Part shown: in pieces, positions 36,567 to 45,340 of the stretch
Position numbering within the stretch: the first letter of the stretch is position 1
Layout of the letters: every line of letters starts with the position of its first letter
Origin: Pseudomonas saudimassiliensis
GTDB lineage: Bacteria; Pseudomonadota; Gammaproteobacteria; Pseudomonadales; Pseudomonadaceae
Direction of reading: 5' to 3'
Length of the DNA: 64,000 nt
NCBI RefSeq assembly: GCF_000939975.1
Contig: NZ_LK391969.1
Location: 3,274,868-3,338,867 of the forward strand
Translations under genes and position numbers: made by a program
The notes under the pieces: model-generated
Told to the model about the DNA's origin: nothing
Database searches by the model: none
The model's input: the letters and a program-made list of their open reading frames with translations, nothing else

Positions 36567-36583
36567 AAGCACTTGTCGTGCCA
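36567..36583 (-). promoter_or_regulatory. Sigma54 promoter of crcZ
   Basis: The minus strand reads TGGCACGACAAGTGCTT: a full -24 TGGCACG, four bases and GTGCT at -12, with the required 10 bp between GG and GC. Only one base differs from the TGGCACG-N4-TTGCT consensus. The predicted transcript start is near 36557, immediately before the first CA motif. CbrB, encoded next door, is a sigma54 activator. Confidence 0.82.
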
Positions 36584-36657
36584 TCTTTTTAAAAGTCTTT
36601 TAAATCAATAGCTTAGGGTTTTTCGGGGAAAGTGGGGCGGGGTGCGAGGGGGGATTC

Positions 36658-36763
36658 GTTACCTTATGCCCCGTTTAAGTGTTACCCCTCACCGAAGAGG
36701 GGTAACAGTTCCCGCGAGGATGACAGGTAACAGGTAACACTTTGCCGTAGCGGGGGGGGTAAC
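36658..36763. promoter_or_regulatory. GTTAC/GTAAC repeat array, probable CbrB enhancer
   Basis: Six copies of GTTAC or its complement lie in 106 bp: 36658-36662, 36681-36685, 36702-36706, 36727-36731, 36734-36738 and 36759-36763. Two of them form a perfect 11-bp inverted repeat, TGTTACCCCTC (36680-36690) and GAGGGGTAACA (36697-36707). The array sits about 75-200 bp upstream of the crcZ sigma54 promoter, the usual distance for an enhancer-binding protein. Assignment to CbrB is inferred from position. Confidence 0.65.
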
Positions 36764-36767
36764 GGAA

Positions 36768-36783
36768 TCCTCCATATGGAGGA
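36768..36783. repeat. 16-bp perfect palindrome after cbrB
   Basis: TCCTCCATATGGAGGA reads the same on both strands, 10 bp past the cbrB stop. A second hairpin, GACCGCC/GGCGGTC (36785-36809), overlaps the cbrB stop codon. Neither is followed by a T tract on the cbrB strand, so read-through from cbrB into crcZ is possible. Confidence 0.5.
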
Positions 36784-36793
36784 GGACCGCCAT

Positions 36794-38212
36794 TCAGGAG
36801 CTGGCGGTCTTCTTGCGCGGGATGCCCAGGCGCTGACGCCGTTCCCACAGGCACTTGCGACTGATACCCAGCTTATTGGCCAGCTCGGTTTCAGTCATAT
36901 GCTCCTGATGCTCAAGCACGAAGTGCTGGAAATAATCCTCCAGTGACAGATCCTCAGCCGGCTCGCTGCTCGGCGAGGAGGGCGAGCGCATGGACTCCAG
37001 GGCGCTGGTGGCCTGGGAAGTGCGTTCCTGTTCTAGGTCAGGCTCGATACCCAGCAGGTCGGTGGAGATTTCATCCTCGTCACACAGGATGGCGGCCCGC
37101 TCGATCGCGTTTTCCAGTTCCCGCACGTTGCCCGGCCACTGGTAATGGCGGATGGAGTTCGCCGCTTCCTTGCTGAAGTGCAGGGAAGGGGTGCCCATAT
37201 TGCGGCCGATCCGGGCCAGTAACGCCTCGGCGATGAGCATGACGTCATCCCCGCGCTCGCGCAGGGGTGGCAGGCGCAGCTCGATGACATTCAACCGGTA
37301 ATACAAGTCCTCGCGGAACAGCCCCTGGCGGGCGAGCGTCTTGAGATCCCGGTGGGTTGCCGCGACGAGGCGCACGTCAACCTTCTGCGACTGGACGGAG
37401 CCGACCCGGCGGATCTCGCTTTCCTGCAATACCCGCAGTAAGCGCGCCTGGGCTTCCAGCGGCAGCTCGCCGATTTCATCCAGGAACAGGGTGCCACCAT
37501 CGGCGGCCTCGACCAGGCCGGTACGCCCGGCGACGGCACCGGTAAAGGCGCCCTTTTCATGGCCGAACAGCTCCGACTCGATCAGCGTTTCGGGGATCGC
37601 CGCACAGTTGACCGAGATCATCGGTGCGCGGGCCCGGGGGGAGTTTTCATGCAGGGCGCGGGCGACCAGTTCCTTGCCGGTACCCGACTCGCCCTGGATA
37701 AGCACCGTGGACATGGTGGGCGCGACCTTGCGGATACGCTTGAACAGCGTGAGCATGGCCGGGCTGGCACCGATGATACCCATGGATTGGGTATCGTCGT
37801 CGCCCTCGCCCGGGGTGTCGGCGGCTACTGCTGCGGGGCTGGCCGGCGCGCTGCGGGCCTGCTGGTTAGCCTGGATGATCCGCGCTACCGTCTGCAGCAT
37901 CTCGTCATGGTCAAAGGGTTTGGCAATGTAGTCCACGGCGCCGAGTTTCATCGAGTCCACGGCCGAGCGCAGGCTGGCGTAGCTGGTCATGATGAGCACC
38001 GGCGTATTGGGCGCGCGGCGAATCAGCTCGGTACCAGGCTCGCCGGGCAGGCGCAGGTCACTGATGATCAGCGCGAAATCGTCCAGATTGTGGTTTTCGA
38101 CGGCTTCATGCACGGCGCCAGCTTCACTGACCTGGTATTGGTGGCGTTCCAGCAGCCGCCGTAATGCTGTGCGAATGATGGGCTCGTCTTCAACAACCAG
38201 AATATGCGACAT
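36794..38212 (-). CDS. cbrB: Sigma54-dependent response regulator CbrB
   Basis: NtrC-family activator that controls carbon/nitrogen balance and drives crcZ. The 472-residue protein has a receiver domain (1-120) with phospho-acceptor Asp52 (IISDLRLPG), a linker, an AAA+ domain with Walker A GESGTGKE, the sigma54-contact loop GAFTGA and [12 protein letters not shown], and a C-terminal Fis-type helix-turn-helix ([19 protein letters not shown]). It is paired with cbrA (46 bp upstream) and followed by crcZ. Synteny and domain layout make the CbrB call secure. Confidence 0.96.
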   Translation of the reverse strand: MSHILVVEDEPIIRTALRRLLERHQYQVSEAGAVHEAVENHNLDDFALIISDLRLPGEPGTELIRRAPNTPVLIMTSYASLRSAVDSMKLGAVDYIAKPFDHDEMLQTVARIIQANQQARSAPASPAAVAADTPGEGDDDTQSMGIIGASPAMLTLFKRIRKVAPTMSTVLIQGESGTGKELVARALHENSPRARAPMISVNCAAIPETLIESELFGHEKGAFTGAVAGRTGLVEAADGGTLFLDEIGELPLEAQARLLRVLQESEIRRVGSVQSQKVDVRLVAATHRDLKTLARQGLFREDLYYRLNVIELRLPPLRERGDDVMLIAEALLARIGRNMGTPSLHFSKEAANSIRHYQWPGNVRELENAIERAAILCDEDEISTDLLGIEPDLEQERTSQATSALESMRSPSSPSSEPAEDLSLEDYFQHFVLEHQEHMTETELANKLGISRKCLWERRQRLGIPRKKTASS

Positions 38213-38258
38213 ATCTACCTCTTGCGGCAGCCGCCGACGGGGTCAGCGGCTGTCGAAA

Positions 38259-41189
38259 CTAAAAGACGCCATAGCGGGGCAGGGTAATGGTGAACCGGGT
38301 TCCCCGCTGAGTTGCATCATCGATGGGGCTGTCTACCGTTATCTGACCATAATGCTCCTCGATGATCGAGTACACCAGCGCCAGCCCGAGCCCGGTACCT
38401 GCACCCGGCTCCTTGGTGGTGAAAAACGGCTCGAACAACCGATCCTTGAGTTCGGGCTCGATGCCGCTGCCCTGGTCCTCGACCGTCAGCAATATCTGGT
38501 GCTCATCGGCAAAGGTGCGAATGGTGACGCTGTCACCGCTGCGGCTGGCATCCCGGGCGTTGCCCAGCAGGTTGATCAGCACCTGCACCAACCGCTGGCT
38601 GTCACCGGCTACCCGGTGAGCGGTATCGCACAGGTTAACATAGATGACCTCGGGCCCCTGGCGGTTGAGCGATAGAAGGTGGATGGCCTCGTTGGTGCAG
38701 GCCGCCAGGTCGACCTCGTCGTTGGCGTTGTTGTGGCGGCTGCCGACATGGGCAAAGTTGACCATGGACTGGACGATCCGCGAGACCCGGCGGGTCTGCT
38801 CGAGGATCTGTTCGGCCGCCTCCAGGGTTTCTGCCTGCACGGCCTCCTCGCGCAGGTTCTGCGCCAGACAGGCGATGCCGGTAATCGGGTTGCCGATCTC
38901 GTGGGCCACCCCCGCGGCCAGCCGGCCGATGGAGGCCAGGCGCTCAGAATGGATCAGTTCCTCTTCCAGCATCTGGGTCTCGGTCTGGTCCTCGATCAGC
39001 AGCACCAGCCCGCCGCGGGCATTGCCCGGCTCGTCGATCGCCGCCTTGTGCAGGTTCAGCCACTGGGTCTGGCCGTGATTGTTCAGCTTCTGTTTATGCA
39101 GGTGCGCCGATTCGTCGCTGACGAACCGTTCCAGCAGTTCATTCCAGGGCGCCGGCAGGCTTTCCAGACGCGAGCCCACCACGCTGTCGGCGGGAATACC
39201 GGTCAGGGTCTGCAGCGCGCGGTTCCACATCAGCACCTCCCGGTCTTCGGCCAGGGAGCACACACCCATGGGCAGGTCCTGCAGCGTCTGGCGGTGATAC
39301 CGGCGCAGGGCGTCCAGTTCGGCGGCCAGGCCGGTCAGCCGCGAGTGATAATCCTCCAGCCGGTTCTCGATGAAGTGGATGTCCTCGGTCACATAGCCGC
39401 TGCGCGCCAGCTTGAAGGGCAGGAAGGTCTCGATCATCTCCTGGGCCACGGCCGGACCCATCAAGCCCGAGAGGTTGGCCTCCAGCCGGTCGCGCAGGCG
39501 CCGCAGGGCATAGGGCCGACGCTCGTCAAAGGGCAGCTTGAGATCGCGTAGCGCCTGCTCGACCTCCTGTTGCGCGGCCTTGTTGCCCAGGGGCTTGGCC
39601 AGTTGTTGGGCGAACTCCTGGGGCGAGGAGGCCACCAGCTCCATGCGCTGTGGGCGCCGGACATTGTCCACCAGGCAGGCCTCGGCGGCGCTGATTTCCT
39701 CATCGGAGCGGCGGGTGAACAGGGACACCAGGGTAAACACCACGATATTCACCGTGAGCGAGGCGATCGCCGCGATGTGCCAGGACTCGGAGTCCAGGTG
39801 CAGCTGCAGGCCCATCACCTGCAAGGTATCGAACCCGGTAATCATCGACAGCAACATGGTGCTGGCCCAGATGCTCATGCCGGCGATCAGGCCACAGATG
39901 AAGCCGCGGTGATTAGCCTGCGGCCAGTACAGCACCGACAGCGCCCCAGGCAGGAACTGCACCGTGGCGACAAAGGAGGTAATGCCCAGATTGGTCAGCG
40001 GCTGGTCGGTGCCCAACAGGTGATAGAAGCCGTAGCTGGCCATGATGATGGCGGCAATCAGGCTGCGCCGGGTCCACAGCAGCCAGCGGTAGATGTTGAC
40101 GTTGTTGTCGGCGCTCGGTTGGTAGACCGGCAGCACCAGGTGGTTGAGCACCATGCCCGACAGGGCCAGGGTCACCACGATGATCAGGCCGCTGGCTGCC
40201 GAGATGCCGCCAATAAAGGCGACCAACGTGAGCCAATCGGCGCCGGCGGCAACCCCCAGGCCCAGGGTGTAGTACTCGGCGCTGGTCGGCACCCGCAGAT
40301 ACAGGCCCGCCCATAGAATTGGCGGGATGGCCAGACTCATCAGCAGCAGGAACAGCGGCAAGCCCCAGCTCGCTGCGCTCAGCGCCCGGGGGTTGAGGTT
40401 CTCGGTGAAGGCCATGTGGTACATGTGGGGCATGACGATGGCGGCGGCGAAGAACACCAGCAGCAAGGTGCGCCAGGGACCTTCCTGCAGCGGACTGTGC
40501 AGGGTTTTCAGCGCTTCCTGGTTATGGCTCAGCCACAGCTCCAGGCCCGATGGACCCTCGAACACCACGAACAGGGCGTAGAGGCCGACGGCGGACAGGC
40601 AGATCAGCTTGACCAGTGATTCGAAGGCAATGGCGATCACCAGACCTTCGTGTTTTTCCCTGGCGGAGATATGCCGGGCGCCGAACAGGATGGCGAATAG
40701 CACGATCAGCAGGCAGAAGCCCAGGGCCACCGGGCGCTGGCGCGGATCATGGGTGAGGATCTGCACCGAGTCGGTAACCGCCTGAATCTGCAACGCCAGC
40801 AGCGGCAACATGCTCAGCAGCATGAACAGGGTGGTCAGGGTGCCGGCCCAGGTGCTGCGAAAGCGGAAGGCGAACAGGTCCGCCAGCGACGATAACTGGT
40901 AGGTCCGGGTGATGCGCAGGATCGGGTTGAGCAGTACCGGCGCCAGCAGAAAGGCGCCGCATACCCCCAGGTAATAGGTGAGAAAACCGTAGCCGTACTG
41001 GTAGGCCAGGCCGACGGTGCCATAGAAGGCCCAGGCGCTGGCGTAGACGCCGATGGACAGGGTGTAGATCGCCGGGTGACGGACGACGGCGCTGGGCAGC
41101 AAGCCCCGCTCGGTGGCCCAGGCGACGCTGAACAGGATGACGAGGTAGGCAACGCTGAGCAGTATCAGCAGGCTGAGTTCAAAACTCAT
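38259..41189 (-). CDS. cbrA: Sensor histidine kinase CbrA (transporter-kinase fusion)
   Basis: Inner-membrane sensor of the CbrAB system. In 976 residues: an SLC5/sodium-solute-symporter-like N-terminal domain with about 13 hydrophobic segments (1-490), a linker helix region (about 500-610), a PAS domain (about 620-740), a HisKA domain with the phospho-acceptor His in GVAHEIGNPITGIACL, and an ATPase domain with the N box LINLLGNARDAS, G1 VEDQGSGIEPE and G2 GTGLGLALVYSI. The transporter domain implies sensing coupled to solute (reported as histidine) uptake. Its ATG overlaps the cbrX end by 11 bp. Confidence 0.96.
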   Translation of the reverse strand: MSFELSLLILLSVAYLVILFSVAWATERGLLPSAVVRHPAIYTLSIGVYASAWAFYGTVGLAYQYGYGFLTYYLGVCGAFLLAPVLLNPILRITRTYQLSSLADLFAFRFRSTWAGTLTTLFMLLSMLPLLALQIQAVTDSVQILTHDPRQRPVALGFCLLIVLFAILFGARHISAREKHEGLVIAIAFESLVKLICLSAVGLYALFVVFEGPSGLELWLSHNQEALKTLHSPLQEGPWRTLLLVFFAAAIVMPHMYHMAFTENLNPRALSAASWGLPLFLLLMSLAIPPILWAGLYLRVPTSAEYYTLGLGVAAGADWLTLVAFIGGISAASGLIIVVTLALSGMVLNHLVLPVYQPSADNNVNIYRWLLWTRRSLIAAIIMASYGFYHLLGTDQPLTNLGITSFVATVQFLPGALSVLYWPQANHRGFICGLIAGMSIWASTMLLSMITGFDTLQVMGLQLHLDSESWHIAAIASLTVNIVVFTLVSLFTRRSDEEISAAEACLVDNVRRPQRMELVASSPQEFAQQLAKPLGNKAAQQEVEQALRDLKLPFDERRPYALRRLRDRLEANLSGLMGPAVAQEMIETFLPFKLARSGYVTEDIHFIENRLEDYHSRLTGLAAELDALRRYHRQTLQDLPMGVCSLAEDREVLMWNRALQTLTGIPADSVVGSRLESLPAPWNELLERFVSDESAHLHKQKLNNHGQTQWLNLHKAAIDEPGNARGGLVLLIEDQTETQMLEEELIHSERLASIGRLAAGVAHEIGNPITGIACLAQNLREEAVQAETLEAAEQILEQTRRVSRIVQSMVNFAHVGSRHNNANDEVDLAACTNEAIHLLSLNRQGPEVIYVNLCDTAHRVAGDSQRLVQVLINLLGNARDASRSGDSVTIRTFADEHQILLTVEDQGSGIEPELKDRLFEPFFTTKEPGAGTGLGLALVYSIIEEHYGQITVDSPIDDATQRGTRFTITLPRYGVF

Positions 41190-41355
41190 CGGTATCCCTT
41201 GGGCTCTGCAGCAGCATGCCGGCGATGATCAGAATGAGCCATAGCACATAGGGCCGGTACCAGGCGCCCATGGGCTCGATCCACCAGTCCATGATGGCTG
41301 GTGAGAACAGGTAGATGCCGATGACCAGCAGCAATACCAGGCGATAGATGTACAT
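41179..41355 (-). CDS. cbrX: Small membrane protein CbrX
   Basis: 58 residues. The sequence starts MYIYRLVLLLVIGIYLFS, continues PAIMDWWIEPMGAWYRPY and ends with a second hydrophobic segment (VLWLILIIAGMLL) and QSPRDTDEF: two membrane helices with a short Trp-rich loop. It starts at an ATG at 41355, 3 bp after the gluQ stop, and its TGA lies inside cbrA, giving an 11-bp overlap and so probable translational coupling. A small open frame at this position is a conserved part of the Pseudomonas cbrX-cbrA-cbrB operon. Its function is unclear; a partner of CbrA is plausible. Confidence 0.85.
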   Translation of the reverse strand: MYIYRLVLLLVIGIYLFSPAIMDWWIEPMGAWYRPYVLWLILIIAGMLLQSPRDTDEF

Positions 41356-41358
41356 GGA

Positions 41359-42243
41359 TCAGGTCCTTGGCTCCGGGATCTGCCGTTTGGCCGGGAGCTT
41401 ATCTGGTTGCCAGTGTGCCACAGCCCAGGCCAGTTGGTCGCCGACCGGCGCCTGCGCCAGCTCGGCTGGCGGCTCTTGCGCGAGCACCTGCAATGCCCGG
41501 AACAGCGTAGCAGCGGCCTGGCTGGCCTCCAGCGGCGCCGAACCCAAGCGCTTGCTGAGCTTCTCGCCGTCCTGGCGCATCACCAGCGGCACGTGCAGGT
41601 AGCGCGGGGCGGGTTGCTGCAGCAGGTGATAGAGCCAGAGCTGGCGGGGGGTGGAGTCGAGCAGGTCGGCGCCGCGGACGATATCCGTTACCTGCTGGGC
41701 AATGTCGTCGACCACCACGGCCAGCTGATAGGCAATGATGCCGTCGCGGCGCCGGATGATGAAATCGCCGGACAGATCGTCTGCGGCTTGCCGGAACTCG
41801 CCCTGCAACCGATCCCGGAAGACGATCGGTTGGCTTTCGACCCGCACCCGCACCGCGTGATCGGGTGCTGCGGGCAGCCCGCGTTCGCGGCAGGTGCCCG
41901 GGTAGCCACCACCGTGGGCAAGGATGGTCCTGCGCGAGCAGTCGCAATGGTAAGCCTGACCGGTAGCCAGCCAATGGTCGATAACGTGCTGGTAAAGCGC
42001 CAGGCGCTCGCTCTGCCAGACCACCTCACCGTCCCAATGCAGGCCGTAGGCGTCGAGGGTGCGCAGGATGTGCTCGGTGGCACCGGGAATATTGCGCGGC
42101 GTATCCAGGTCCTCAATGCGGACCAGCCATCGCCCGCGGTGATGGCGCGCGTCCAGGTAACTGGCGACGGCAGCCAGCAGCGAGCCAAAGTGCAGATAAC
42201 CACTGGGGGTGGGGGCGAAACGCCCGATATAGGGGGAGGGCAT
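41359..42243 (-). CDS. gluQ: Glutamyl-Q tRNA(Asp) synthetase
   Basis: Attaches glutamate to queuosine at position 34 of tRNA-Asp. The 294-residue protein is a truncated glutamyl-tRNA synthetase: catalytic core only, with the HIGH-like PTPSGYLHFGSL, a KLSKR motif and zinc-binding residues around YHCDCSRR and YPGTCR, but no anticodon-binding domain. It lies directly downstream of dksA, the standard gammaproteobacterial pairing, and upstream of cbrX. Confidence 0.95.
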   Translation of the reverse strand: MPSPYIGRFAPTPSGYLHFGSLLAAVASYLDARHHRGRWLVRIEDLDTPRNIPGATEHILRTLDAYGLHWDGEVVWQSERLALYQHVIDHWLATGQAYHCDCSRRTILAHGGGYPGTCRERGLPAAPDHAVRVRVESQPIVFRDRLQGEFRQAADDLSGDFIIRRRDGIIAYQLAVVVDDIAQQVTDIVRGADLLDSTPRQLWLYHLLQQPAPRYLHVPLVMRQDGEKLSKRLGSAPLEASQAAATLFRALQVLAQEPPAELAQAPVGDQLAWAVAHWQPDKLPAKRQIPEPRT

Positions 42244-42273
42244 GGCAGCGGGGCCTTGCGGAGATCGCGCTGG

Positions 42274-42303
42274 GGCAGACAGTCTGCAGGCGGGCTGTCT
42301 GCC
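42274..42303 (-). repeat. Hairpin between dksA and gluQ
   Basis: A perfect 9-bp inverted repeat GGCAGACAG (42274-42282) and CTGTCTGCC (42295-42303) with a 12-nt loop. No T tract follows on the dksA strand, so it may cause partial termination or protect the dksA mRNA 3' end while allowing gluQ read-through. Confidence 0.5.
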
Positions 42304-42319
42304 TCAGGGCTGAGGGCTA

Positions 42320-42763
42320 TCAGCCGCCGATCTGCTTTTCCTTGATCTCGGCCAGGGTCTTGCAGTCGATGCAAAGGGTGGCCGTGGGGCGGGCTTCGAG
42401 GCGGCGGATGCCGATTTCGACGCCACAGGAATCGCAGAAACCGTAGTCTTCATCCTCGATGCGCTGCAGGGTCTGATCGATCTTCTTGATCAGCTTGCGC
42501 TCGCGATCGCGGGTCCGCAGTTCCAGGCTGAATTCCTCTTCCTGGCTGGCACGGTCAGCGGGATCGGGGAAGTTGGCGGCCTCGTCCTGCATGTAGGATA
42601 CGGTGCGGTCCACTTCTTCCATCAGTTCGCGTTTCCAGCCATTGAGGATGTTGGCGAAATGCTCGAGCTGGCGCTCGTTCATGTACTCCTCGCCCTTCTC
42701 TTCCTTGTACGGAACGAAACCGCGAATCAACAATGCATTCTTTTCTTTGGTATTGCTGGGCAT
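42320..42763 (-). CDS. dksA: RNA polymerase-binding transcription factor DksA
   Basis: Binds the RNA polymerase secondary channel and, with ppGpp, inhibits rRNA promoters such as those at the right end of this window. The 147-residue protein has a coiled coil carrying the tip motif DPADRAS and a four-Cys zinc finger ([17 protein letters not shown] then CIDC). Four cysteines are present, so it is the canonical, not the zinc-independent, form. It is divergent from the aminotransferase gene. Confidence 0.97.
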   Translation of the reverse strand: MPSNTKEKNALLIRGFVPYKEEKGEEYMNERQLEHFANILNGWKRELMEEVDRTVSYMQDEAANFPDPADRASQEEEFSLELRTRDRERKLIKKIDQTLQRIEDEDYGFCDSCGVEIGIRRLEARPTATLCIDCKTLAEIKEKQIGG

Positions 42764-43002
42764 GTGAACAGCCTCACTTTTAGCTCAATCATCCTGTGCC
42801 AGGTCGACACCACTACTGACCGGCGGGGGGTGCGGCCGGTGGCCTGCAAGCGGGCAAAACTACCAGAACCCGATCTGCGAAGCTACTTTTTGCCGACTTA
42901 AGATATTTTCACTTCGACAGCATAGTCGGGATTTGGTTGGCCCTGTGTCAGCAGCGGCAGGTATCATCACCCTTTTTGCCGGTGGTTGCGGTGGAGGATG
43001 TC

Positions 43003-44181
43003 ATGGTAGAGCAGCGTTGGGCGCGGCGAATCGCGGAGATCGAACCTTTCCATGTGATGGCGGTGCTGGAACGGGCCAAGGCGCTGCAGGCCCGGGGCTG
43101 CGATGTCATTCACATGGAAATCGGCGAACCGGATTTTGCTACCCCCGAACCCATCGTGCGGGCCGGGCAGGCGGCCCTGGCCGAGGGTTGTACCGACTAT
43201 ACGCCGGCACTGGGGCTGCCGGCCCTGCGGGAGGCGGTGGCCGGCTTCTATGAGCAGCGTTACGGCATCAGTATCGATCCGCGCCGGGTAGTGATCACCC
43301 CGGGTGGGTCCGGTGCGCTGCTGTTGATCAGCGCCCTGCTGGTCAACCCCGGCAGCAAGGTGCTGATGGCGGATCCGGCCTACCCGTGCAACCGCCATTT
43401 CCTGCGGCTGGTCGAGGGGCAGGCGACGCTGATTCCCACCGGGGCGGATACGGGCTATCAATTGACGCCGGAGCTGGTGGAACAGTACTGGGATGTTGCC
43501 AGCGCGGCGGTGCTCTGCGCCTCGCCCGCCAACCCGTCGGGCAGTGTACTCAGCCGCGGGCAGCTGCAGGCGCTGGCCGATACCACCCGGCGCCTGGGTG
43601 GCCAGCTGGTGGTCGATGAGATCTACCACGGTCTGACCTACGGTTGCGATGCCACCTCGGTACTGGAAGTGGCTCCGGACGCCTGGGTGCTTAACAGTTT
43701 TTCCAAGTATTTCGGCATGACCGGCTGGCGCCTGGGTTGGTTGATCGCCCCGGAAGACGCCATTCCTGAATTGGAAAAGCTGGCGCAGAACCTGTACATC
43801 TGCGCGCCCCACCTTTCCCAGCGGGCCGCACTGGCGGCCTTCAGCGAAGAAAGCCTGGCCATCTGCGAATCGCGCCGGGCCGCCTTCCACCGGCGCCGGG
43901 ATTTTCTGCTGCCGGCGCTGCGCGAGCTGGGCTTCGGCATCCCCCAGACGCCCGACGGTGCCTTTTACCTGTACGCCGACAGCACCGCCTTCGGTAGCGA
44001 TAGCCAGGGCCTGTGCCAGCACCTGATCGAAACCGAGCATGTGGCCATTACCCCGGGTCTGGATTTCGGCCATCACCGCGCCACCGAGCACGTCCGCTTC
44101 GCCTATGCCAATTCCCTGGAGCGCCTGGAGCAGGCGGTCGAGCGTATCGCCCGCGGGCTGGGCAGCTGGCCGGCATGCTGA
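43003..44181 (+). CDS. PLP-dependent class I/II aminotransferase
   Basis: 392-residue aspartate-aminotransferase-fold enzyme. The PLP lysine is in NSFSKYFGMTGWRLG; other marks are PGGSGALLLIS, ASPANPSGSVLS, VVDEIYHGLTYG and the substrate Arg in HVRFAYANS. The substrate cannot be told from sequence. An ATG at 43003 with GGAGGA 4 nt upstream (42993-42998) is chosen; the frame is open back to 42937. Its stop overlaps the sfsA start by 7 bp, so the two are cotranscribed. Confidence 0.92.
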   Translation: MVEQRWARRIAEIEPFHVMAVLERAKALQARGCDVIHMEIGEPDFATPEPIVRAGQAALAEGCTDYTPALGLPALREAVAGFYEQRYGISIDPRRVVITPGGSGALLLISALLVNPGSKVLMADPAYPCNRHFLRLVEGQATLIPTGADTGYQLTPELVEQYWDVASAAVLCASPANPSGSVLSRGQLQALADTTRRLGGQLVVDEIYHGLTYGCDATSVLEVAPDAWVLNSFSKYFGMTGWRLGWLIAPEDAIPELEKLAQNLYICAPHLSQRAALAAFSEESLAICESRRAAFHRRRDFLLPALRELGFGIPQTPDGAFYLYADSTAFGSDSQGLCQHLIETEHVAITPGLDFGHHRATEHVRFAYANSLERLEQAVERIARGLGSWPAC

Positions 44182-44885
44182 TTCCCTATGCGCCGGCCCT
44201 GGTGGGCGCCACCCTGATACAGCGCTACAAGCGCTTTCTCGCCGACATCCGGCTGGATGATGGCCGCGAGCTCACGGTGCATTGCCCCAACACTGGGTCG
44301 ATGAAAAACTGCGGCGGGCCGGGCAGCCGGGTCTGGGTTAATCTGGAGCAGCGTCCCGGGCGCAAGCTGCCCGGCACCTGGGAGCTGGTGGAGACTCTGC
44401 CCGGCGAGCTGGCCTGCATCCATAGCGCCCGCGCCAATACGGTCGTGGCCGCCGCCCTGGTGGCCGGGCTGATCCCCCCATTGGCGACCTACCCCATGGT
44501 GCGGCGCGAGGTGACCCTGGCGCCGGGCGGCAGTCGCTTCGACTTCCTGCTGGAGGGCCCCGGTGACACCTGTGTGCTGGAGGTGAAGAGCGTCACCCTG
44601 GCGCTGGGGGACGGGGTGGGCGCCTTTCCGGATGCGGTCAGCCTGCGCGGCCAGAAACACCTGCGCGAGTTGACGCAACTGGCCCAGGCGGGGCAGCGCG
44701 CCTGCCTGCTGTTTTGCGTGATGCACAGCGGCATCCGCTGCGTGCAGCCAGCCGATCAAATTGATCCGGTGTATGGGCGACTGCTGCGCGAAGCGGTGGC
44801 CGCCGGGGTGCTGGTGCTGGCCTGGGCAGTGCATCCCAGCCCGGAGGGGTTGTCCGTGGTCGGCCAGCTGCCGGTCGTTTTATAG
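44175..44885 (+). CDS. sfsA: SfsA family protein (sugar fermentation stimulation)
   Basis: 236 residues with the SfsA signatures: VHCPNTGSMKNC, HSARANTVVAAAL, RFDFLLEG, VLEVKSVTLAL and PDAVSLRGQKHLREL. The acidic/Lys pattern (DFLLEG ... EVKS) is nuclease-like; E. coli SfsA is linked to maltose metabolism and binds DNA, but its biochemical role remains unsettled. An ATG at 44175 overlaps the aminotransferase stop; the open frame further upstream is a shadow of that gene. It is convergent with the Rieske gene, overlapping by 6 bp. Confidence 0.93.
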   Translation: MLIPYAPALVGATLIQRYKRFLADIRLDDGRELTVHCPNTGSMKNCGGPGSRVWVNLEQRPGRKLPGTWELVETLPGELACIHSARANTVVAAALVAGLIPPLATYPMVRREVTLAPGGSRFDFLLEGPGDTCVLEVKSVTLALGDGVGAFPDAVSLRGQKHLRELTQLAQAGQRACLLFCVMHSGIRCVQPADQIDPVYGRLLREAVAAGVLVLAWAVHPSPEGLSVVGQLPVVL

Positions 44886-45236
44886 CGGCTCGCTCAGCCA
44901 AAGTTGGCCAGCGTCGATGTGGCTGCGCAGGGCGACCAATTGCTGGCCGCTGCAGGGGCCAGCGACGCATTCGCCGGACTCGGGCAGAAACAGCGCACCA
45001 TGGCTGGCGCATTGGATCAGCCGGCCCGAGCTGTCGAGAAACTGGTCGGGCACCCATTCCAGGGGAATGCCGCGGTGCGGGCAGCGGTTGAGGTAGACAA
45101 AGCACTGCTGCCCCTGGCGTACCGCAAACACCTGTTTGCCGGCTACCACAAATCCCTTGCTGCCGGGATCGGCGAGCTCGTCGACCCGGCACAGGGCGAC
45201 GGCGCGGGGGCTGGGTGGCAACGGGTGAGTGGTCAT
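44880..45236 (-). CDS. Small Rieske [2Fe-2S] protein
   Basis: 118-residue stand-alone Rieske domain. The two cluster-binding motifs are CPHRG (NRCPHRGIPL) and CASHG (IQCASHGALF), each giving a Cys and a His. There is no signal peptide or membrane anchor, so it is a soluble cytoplasmic electron carrier or redox switch; the partner is unknown and no oxygenase lies nearby. The ATG at 45236 follows a GGAGG. Its end overlaps sfsA by 6 bp on the opposite strand. Confidence 0.88.
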   Translation of the reverse strand: MTTHPLPPSPRAVALCRVDELADPGSKGFVVAGKQVFAVRQGQQCFVYLNRCPHRGIPLEWVPDQFLDSSGRLIQCASHGALFLPESGECVAGPCSGQQLVALRSHIDAGQLWLSEPL

Positions 45237-45340
45237 GCGGCCTCCTTCCGGCAGGAATGCCTTTGGCTTGCGGGCAGGATAATCTTTGGCCAGCGATGCA
45301 GAATCAAGACCGCTGGCAACGCAAGGGGACTCCGCGTCGG

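Noticed and set aside
36260..36611. Overlapping hydrophobic plus-strand frames of 84-110 codons in the cbrB-pcnB gap
   Set aside because: They are the complement of the A-rich crcZ RNA (TTT/TTG/GTT codons read as Phe, Leu, Val). No Shine-Dalgarno; all three frames look alike.
35936..36793. Signs of a mobile element in the largest gene-free interval
   Set aside because: The lower GC is explained by the A-rich crcZ RNA; there are no terminal repeats, transposase fragments or target duplications, and the gene order is the conserved one.
44013..44174. Upstream extension of sfsA
   Set aside because: The extra 54 codons overlap the aminotransferase C-terminus and are unrelated to SfsA; the ATG at 44175 matches the family N-terminus.
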